DNA from: Lachnospiraceae bacterium
GTDB taxonomy: Bacteria > Bacillota > Clostridia > Lachnospirales > Lachnospiraceae
DNA length: 8,266 nucleotides
NCBI GenBank assembly: GCA_003507655.1
Contig: DNUZ01000039.1
Span: forward strand, 1-8,266
Direction: 5' to 3'
The number at the start of each line of letters is the position of its first letter. The first letter of the stretch is position 1. Under the pieces are notes generated by a model, which did no database searches, had not been told where the DNA came from, and saw only the letters and a list, made by a program, of their open reading frames with translations. This document shows positions 6,558 to 8,266 of this stretch, one piece after another. The position numbers and the translations under genes were made by a program.

Positions 6558-6947
6558 TTATTCCAGTTTTGATACCTGTTTTGCTAACTCAGCTGCTTCG
6601 ATCACTTCTTTTAAGTTGCCGCCGATCGCTGCCTGTACTGCTGCACTGATGGCTCCTTCTAAGATCGGAGCATCTGCAATCTGAACCGGAATATCTTCCT
6701 CTAACAGGTCAATTGCCATCTGGGAACTTAAGATACCGCTTCCTAAATCTGCGAGTAAGACTACGCCCTCTCCGCCATTTGCCTGCTCGATTCCTTCTTT
6801 GATACGGATCGCATCGGTTCCGATACTTCCGTCTTCCATACCTCCGACTGCTACCACACGATGATCTTTTCCTGCCATCTGTACTGCTAATTCATAGATA
6901 CCTTCTGCTGCTTTTTTACTATGAGATACGATTAATACTCCTACCAT
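6558..6947 (-). CDS. dhaM: Dihydroxyacetone kinase phosphoryl donor subunit DhaM (EIIA-mannose-like)
   Basis: A 129-residue cytoplasmic protein with the EIIA-Man fold. It accepts phosphate from HPr on His9 (VGVLIVSHS) and re-phosphorylates the ADP held by DhaL. The family pattern is seen in GGMEDGSIGTDA (35-46), in the glycine-rich VLLADLGSGILSS segment (about 63-75), and in the APILEGAISAAVQAA end. It has only the EIIA domain; the HPr and Enzyme I parts fused to it in E. coli are the next two genes here. The ATG has GGAGAGAGG seven bases upstream. It follows dhaL by 23 bases, which supports one transcript. Adjacency to dhaL and dhaK separates it from the EIIA of a mannose-type sugar PTS. Confidence 0.95.
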   Translation of the reverse strand: MVGVLIVSHSKKAAEGIYELAVQMAGKDHRVVAVGGMEDGSIGTDAIRIKEGIEQANGGEGVVLLADLGSGILSSQMAIDLLEEDIPVQIADAPILEGAISAAVQAAIGGNLKEVIEAAELAKQVSKLE

Positions 6948-6970
6948 GTCAAGCCTCTCTCCTGTTTGCT

Positions 6971-7597
6971 CTATTTATTCTCCAGATAAAAATCCCGGAT
7001 TGCTTCTAATGTAATCGTTGCAGATGTTGCACCCGGATCCTGATGTCCGATACTGCGGTCTCCTAAGTAACTTGCTCTTCCCTTGGTTGCACGGATGGTC
7101 TTTGTAAATTCCACGCCTTCCCTTGCAGCTTCACACATTGCGTTTAAGCAGGTCTCTGCATCATCACCATTTTCGATTCCCTTTGTCAGAGCGTCCAATG
7201 CCGGCTCTAATGCATCTAACATTGTCTTTTCACCTTTGACTGCTTTTCCGCGCATCTTGATACCGCCGATGACTTCTGTCAACATTGCCTTTGCATCTTC
7301 TAAGGTAATGGATGTTTTTCCTTTGACTGCTGCTCCGGCTTTCATATAAGCAGTTCCGTAAAGTGGTCCGGAAGCTCCTCCTACTTTAGAAAGAAGAACC
7401 ATACCAACTTTTTTCAGTACTACTCCATAATCTTCCTCATCTTCCGGAAGCTGTTTCATAACCTCTGTAAAACCTCTTGCCATGTTGACACCGTGGTCTG
7501 CGTCACCGATCTCTCTGTCAAGGTCTGTTAAAAAGTCTTTGTTTTCTACGATTGCGTCACTGATTTTTTGCATACACTGATATATTTTTGTAGCCAT
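6971..7597 (-). CDS. dhaL: Dihydroxyacetone kinase ADP-binding subunit DhaL
   Basis: A 208-residue, mainly helical cytoplasmic subunit that holds a permanently bound nucleotide used as a cofactor: DhaM phosphorylates the ADP, and DhaL hands that phosphate to Dha on DhaK. The two-magnesium site is clear in LDREIGDADHG, with Asp27, Asp32 and Asp34. The nucleotide loop GGASGPLYG (73-81) and the closing GRASYLGDRSIGHQDPGATS region (173-192) are intact. Length is normal. AGGAGG (7610-7605) sits seven bases before the ATG. It is the first gene of the cluster, with a sigma-54 promoter about 45 bases upstream, and dhaM follows after 23 bases. Confidence 0.96.
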   Translation of the reverse strand: MATKIYQCMQKISDAIVENKDFLTDLDREIGDADHGVNMARGFTEVMKQLPEDEEDYGVVLKKVGMVLLSKVGGASGPLYGTAYMKAGAAVKGKTSITLEDAKAMLTEVIGGIKMRGKAVKGEKTMLDALEPALDALTKGIENGDDAETCLNAMCEAAREGVEFTKTIRATKGRASYLGDRSIGHQDPGATSATITLEAIRDFYLENK

Positions 7598-7641
7598 TTT
7601 AAAACCTCCTGTCGTTATTTTTTTCTGTTGTTTATTTATAT

Positions 7642-7658
7642 AGCAAATTTCGTGCCAA
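7642..7658 (-). promoter_or_regulatory. Sigma-54 (-24/-12) promoter of dhaL-dhaM-ptsH-ptsI
   Basis: The minus strand reads TTGGCACGAAATTTGCT: TGGCAC (7657-7652), five bases, TTGC (7646-7643), GG and GC exactly ten bases apart. It is a full match to the sigma-54 consensus. A start near 7631 leaves a leader of about 34 bases with AGGAGG at 7610-7605. A run of A/T (7660-7696) lies upstream on the template, as at the dhaK promoter. Activation would need an enhancer-binding protein not encoded in this window. Confidence 0.9.
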
Positions 7659-7756
7659 GTTTTTTGTGTGGAAATTTATTTTTTATTTTTTTTAGTTATT
7701 GGGGATTATTCTTATTGATTTAGGAGGATTTATACAGGCGGTATTTAGCAGATGTT

Positions 7757-7776
7757 TTCCGGGGTGTTGAGACAGC
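7757..7776. repeat. Direct repeat, copy 1
   Basis: TTCCGGGGTGTTGAGACAGC occurs here and again, without mismatch, at 7794-7813; the unit-to-unit distance is 37 bases. It lies about 100 bases upstream of the -24 box of the dhaL promoter, within the usual range for enhancer sites of sigma-54 activators, though nothing else ties it to that role. Confidence 0.8.
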
Positions 7777-7793
7777 AGATATTTATTAACAGA

Positions 7794-7813
7794 TTCCGGG
7801 GTGTTGAGACAGC
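7794..7813. repeat. Direct repeat, copy 2, overlapping the palindrome arm
   Basis: Identical to 7757-7776 over 20 bases. Its last six bases (GACAGC) are the first six of the left arm of the palindromic element at 7808-7966, so the two structures are joined or share an origin. Confidence 0.8.
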
Positions 7814-7966
7814 CGGCACCCGGCAGATATTCCAAGGTTCCTTGTGCAGACCATTCCGATGAACCTCTGAATGCAGGAAATGCGCCGCCAGTGGGCGACG
7901 CATTTCCCTGAGTTTCATCTCCATTGCACAAAAGTCTCCTGTCATATCTGCCGGGTGCCGGCTGTC
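7808..7966. repeat. Nested palindromic (MITE-like) element
   Basis: The arms 7808-7830 and 7944-7966 are perfect inverted copies over 23 bases, beginning GACAGCCGGC and ending GCCGGCTGTC. Inside, further pairs line up in the same order: TTGTGCA 7842-7848 with TGCACAA 7925-7931; GATGAA 7858-7863 with TTCATC 7914-7919; GGAAATGCG 7876-7884 with CGCATTTCC 7899-7907; CGCC 7886-7889 with GGCG 7894-7897, around an AGTG loop. In all about 49 base pairs form in 159 bases. No target-site duplication is obvious and no transposase is present. It could be a small non-autonomous mobile element, a structured RNA or a dispersed repeat; it is not a plain terminator because no U-run follows. Confidence 0.7.
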
Positions 7967-8154
7967 ATATACGCTGTGAATCTGAATCTGGCATAAAAAA
8001 CTGCTGACGAAACGGTTATGATAAATAAATATATATATATAAATACTATATAACTATTTTTTTATGTTCAAAAAATCTTGATTTTGGATTGGACGGATTG
8101 TAGACGGAAGGTTGTGTTTATTATGAGGCAAAAGACATCTCACAACTTAGTGGC

Positions 8155-8174
8155 TGGCAACTTGCACAAAACCG
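8155..8174 (+). repeat. Right-end copy of the 20-mer shared with the left window edge
   Basis: TGGCAACTTGCACAAAACCG matches the minus strand of 1-20 with one mismatch. The two copies point outward from the window. The sequence around it (about 8085-8266) has no credible gene and may be part of a longer dispersed repeat. Confidence 0.5.
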
Positions 8175-8266
8175 GGACTGCTTTTGTGACTTCGGGAGAA
8201 AATTAGTAAATCTTAGTCTGGCTGTTCATGTATAGTGTTTTGCTGCCATGGACGGGGCGTTTAAGA

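Larger units (their letters stand above)
7598..8266. other. Long non-coding region upstream of dhaL
   Basis: This 669-base stretch has no convincing gene. From left to right it holds the dhaL leader and sigma-54 promoter (to 7658), a T-rich tract on the plus strand (7659-7700), two direct repeats (7757-7813), a nested palindromic element (7808-7966), an alternating A/T stretch (about 8018-8067), and from about 8085 a mixed-composition sequence containing a 20-mer shared with the left window edge. The gene that follows to the right is outside the window. Confidence 0.7.

Noticed and set aside
7692..7945. Two overlapping minus-strand reading frames of 66 and 79 residues
   Set aside because: They run through the palindrome and the direct repeats, so the codons simply reflect repeat sequence. 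The compositions are unlike real proteins and no domain is recognisable.
8018..8067. The alternating A/T stretch as a replication origin
   Set aside because: There are no DnaA boxes, iterons or replication genes nearby; an A/T-rich spacer is enough to explain it.
8123..8206. A 27-codon plus-strand reading frame beginning MRQKTSHNL
   Set aside because: It has no clear ribosome binding site, lies across the 20-mer shared with the left end, and has no recognisable family; more likely part of a repeat.

Overview
The window reads as chromosomal DNA of a low-to-moderate GC Firmicute, most likely a gut Clostridium relative of the Lachnospiraceae type. This is an inference from canonical AGGAGG/GAGGTGA ribosome binding sites, protein character, and a PTS-linked dihydroxyacetone (Dha) kinase under sigma-54 promoters. 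No 16S rRNA or marker gene is present to fix the taxon. Seven real protein genes are visible: one on the plus strand and six on the minus strand.

Left part (1-3125): a YhhQ-type queuosine-precursor transporter (120-836, +) runs tail to tail into a Mn-type superoxide dismutase (833-1474, -). Their stop codons overlap by 4 bp inside a strong hairpin. Upstream of sod on the same strand lies a 529-residue CPA1-type K+/Na+:H+ antiporter (1536-3125, -) with two C-terminal RCK_C-like regulatory domains.

Middle (3126-3388): a short intergenic region with two strong stem-loops, of which 3226-3249 is a good intrinsic terminator for the minus strand. A possible sigma-A promoter lies between them.

Right-centre (3389-7597): a complete phosphoenolpyruvate-dependent dihydroxyacetone kinase system, transcribed right to left as dhaL - dhaM - ptsH (HPr) - ptsI (Enzyme I) - dhaK. 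The inferred chain is PEP -> Enzyme I (His185) -> HPr (His15) -> DhaM (His9) -> ADP bound to DhaL -> Dha held covalently on DhaK (His218), giving dihydroxyacetone phosphate for glycolysis. In E. coli the DhaM, HPr and EI-like parts are fused in one protein. Here they are separate genes, and Enzyme I is full length with its own PEP-binding domain, so the operon can in principle run without the general PTS proteins.

Regulation: near-perfect sigma-54 (-24/-12) promoters lie upstream of dhaL (7642-7658) and dhaK (4436-4452). The dha genes should therefore need RpoN and an unseen enhancer-binding activator, and dhaK can be transcribed on its own.

Right end (7598-8266): 669 bases with no convincing gene. 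It holds the dhaL promoter, an A/T-rich tract, two 20-bp direct repeats, a 159-bp nested palindromic element with perfect 23-bp arms, an alternating AT stretch, and a sequence that also occurs in inverted orientation at the extreme left end of the window (19 of 20 bases identical). The palindromic element, the direct repeats and the paired sigma-54 promoters are the least conventional parts of the window.
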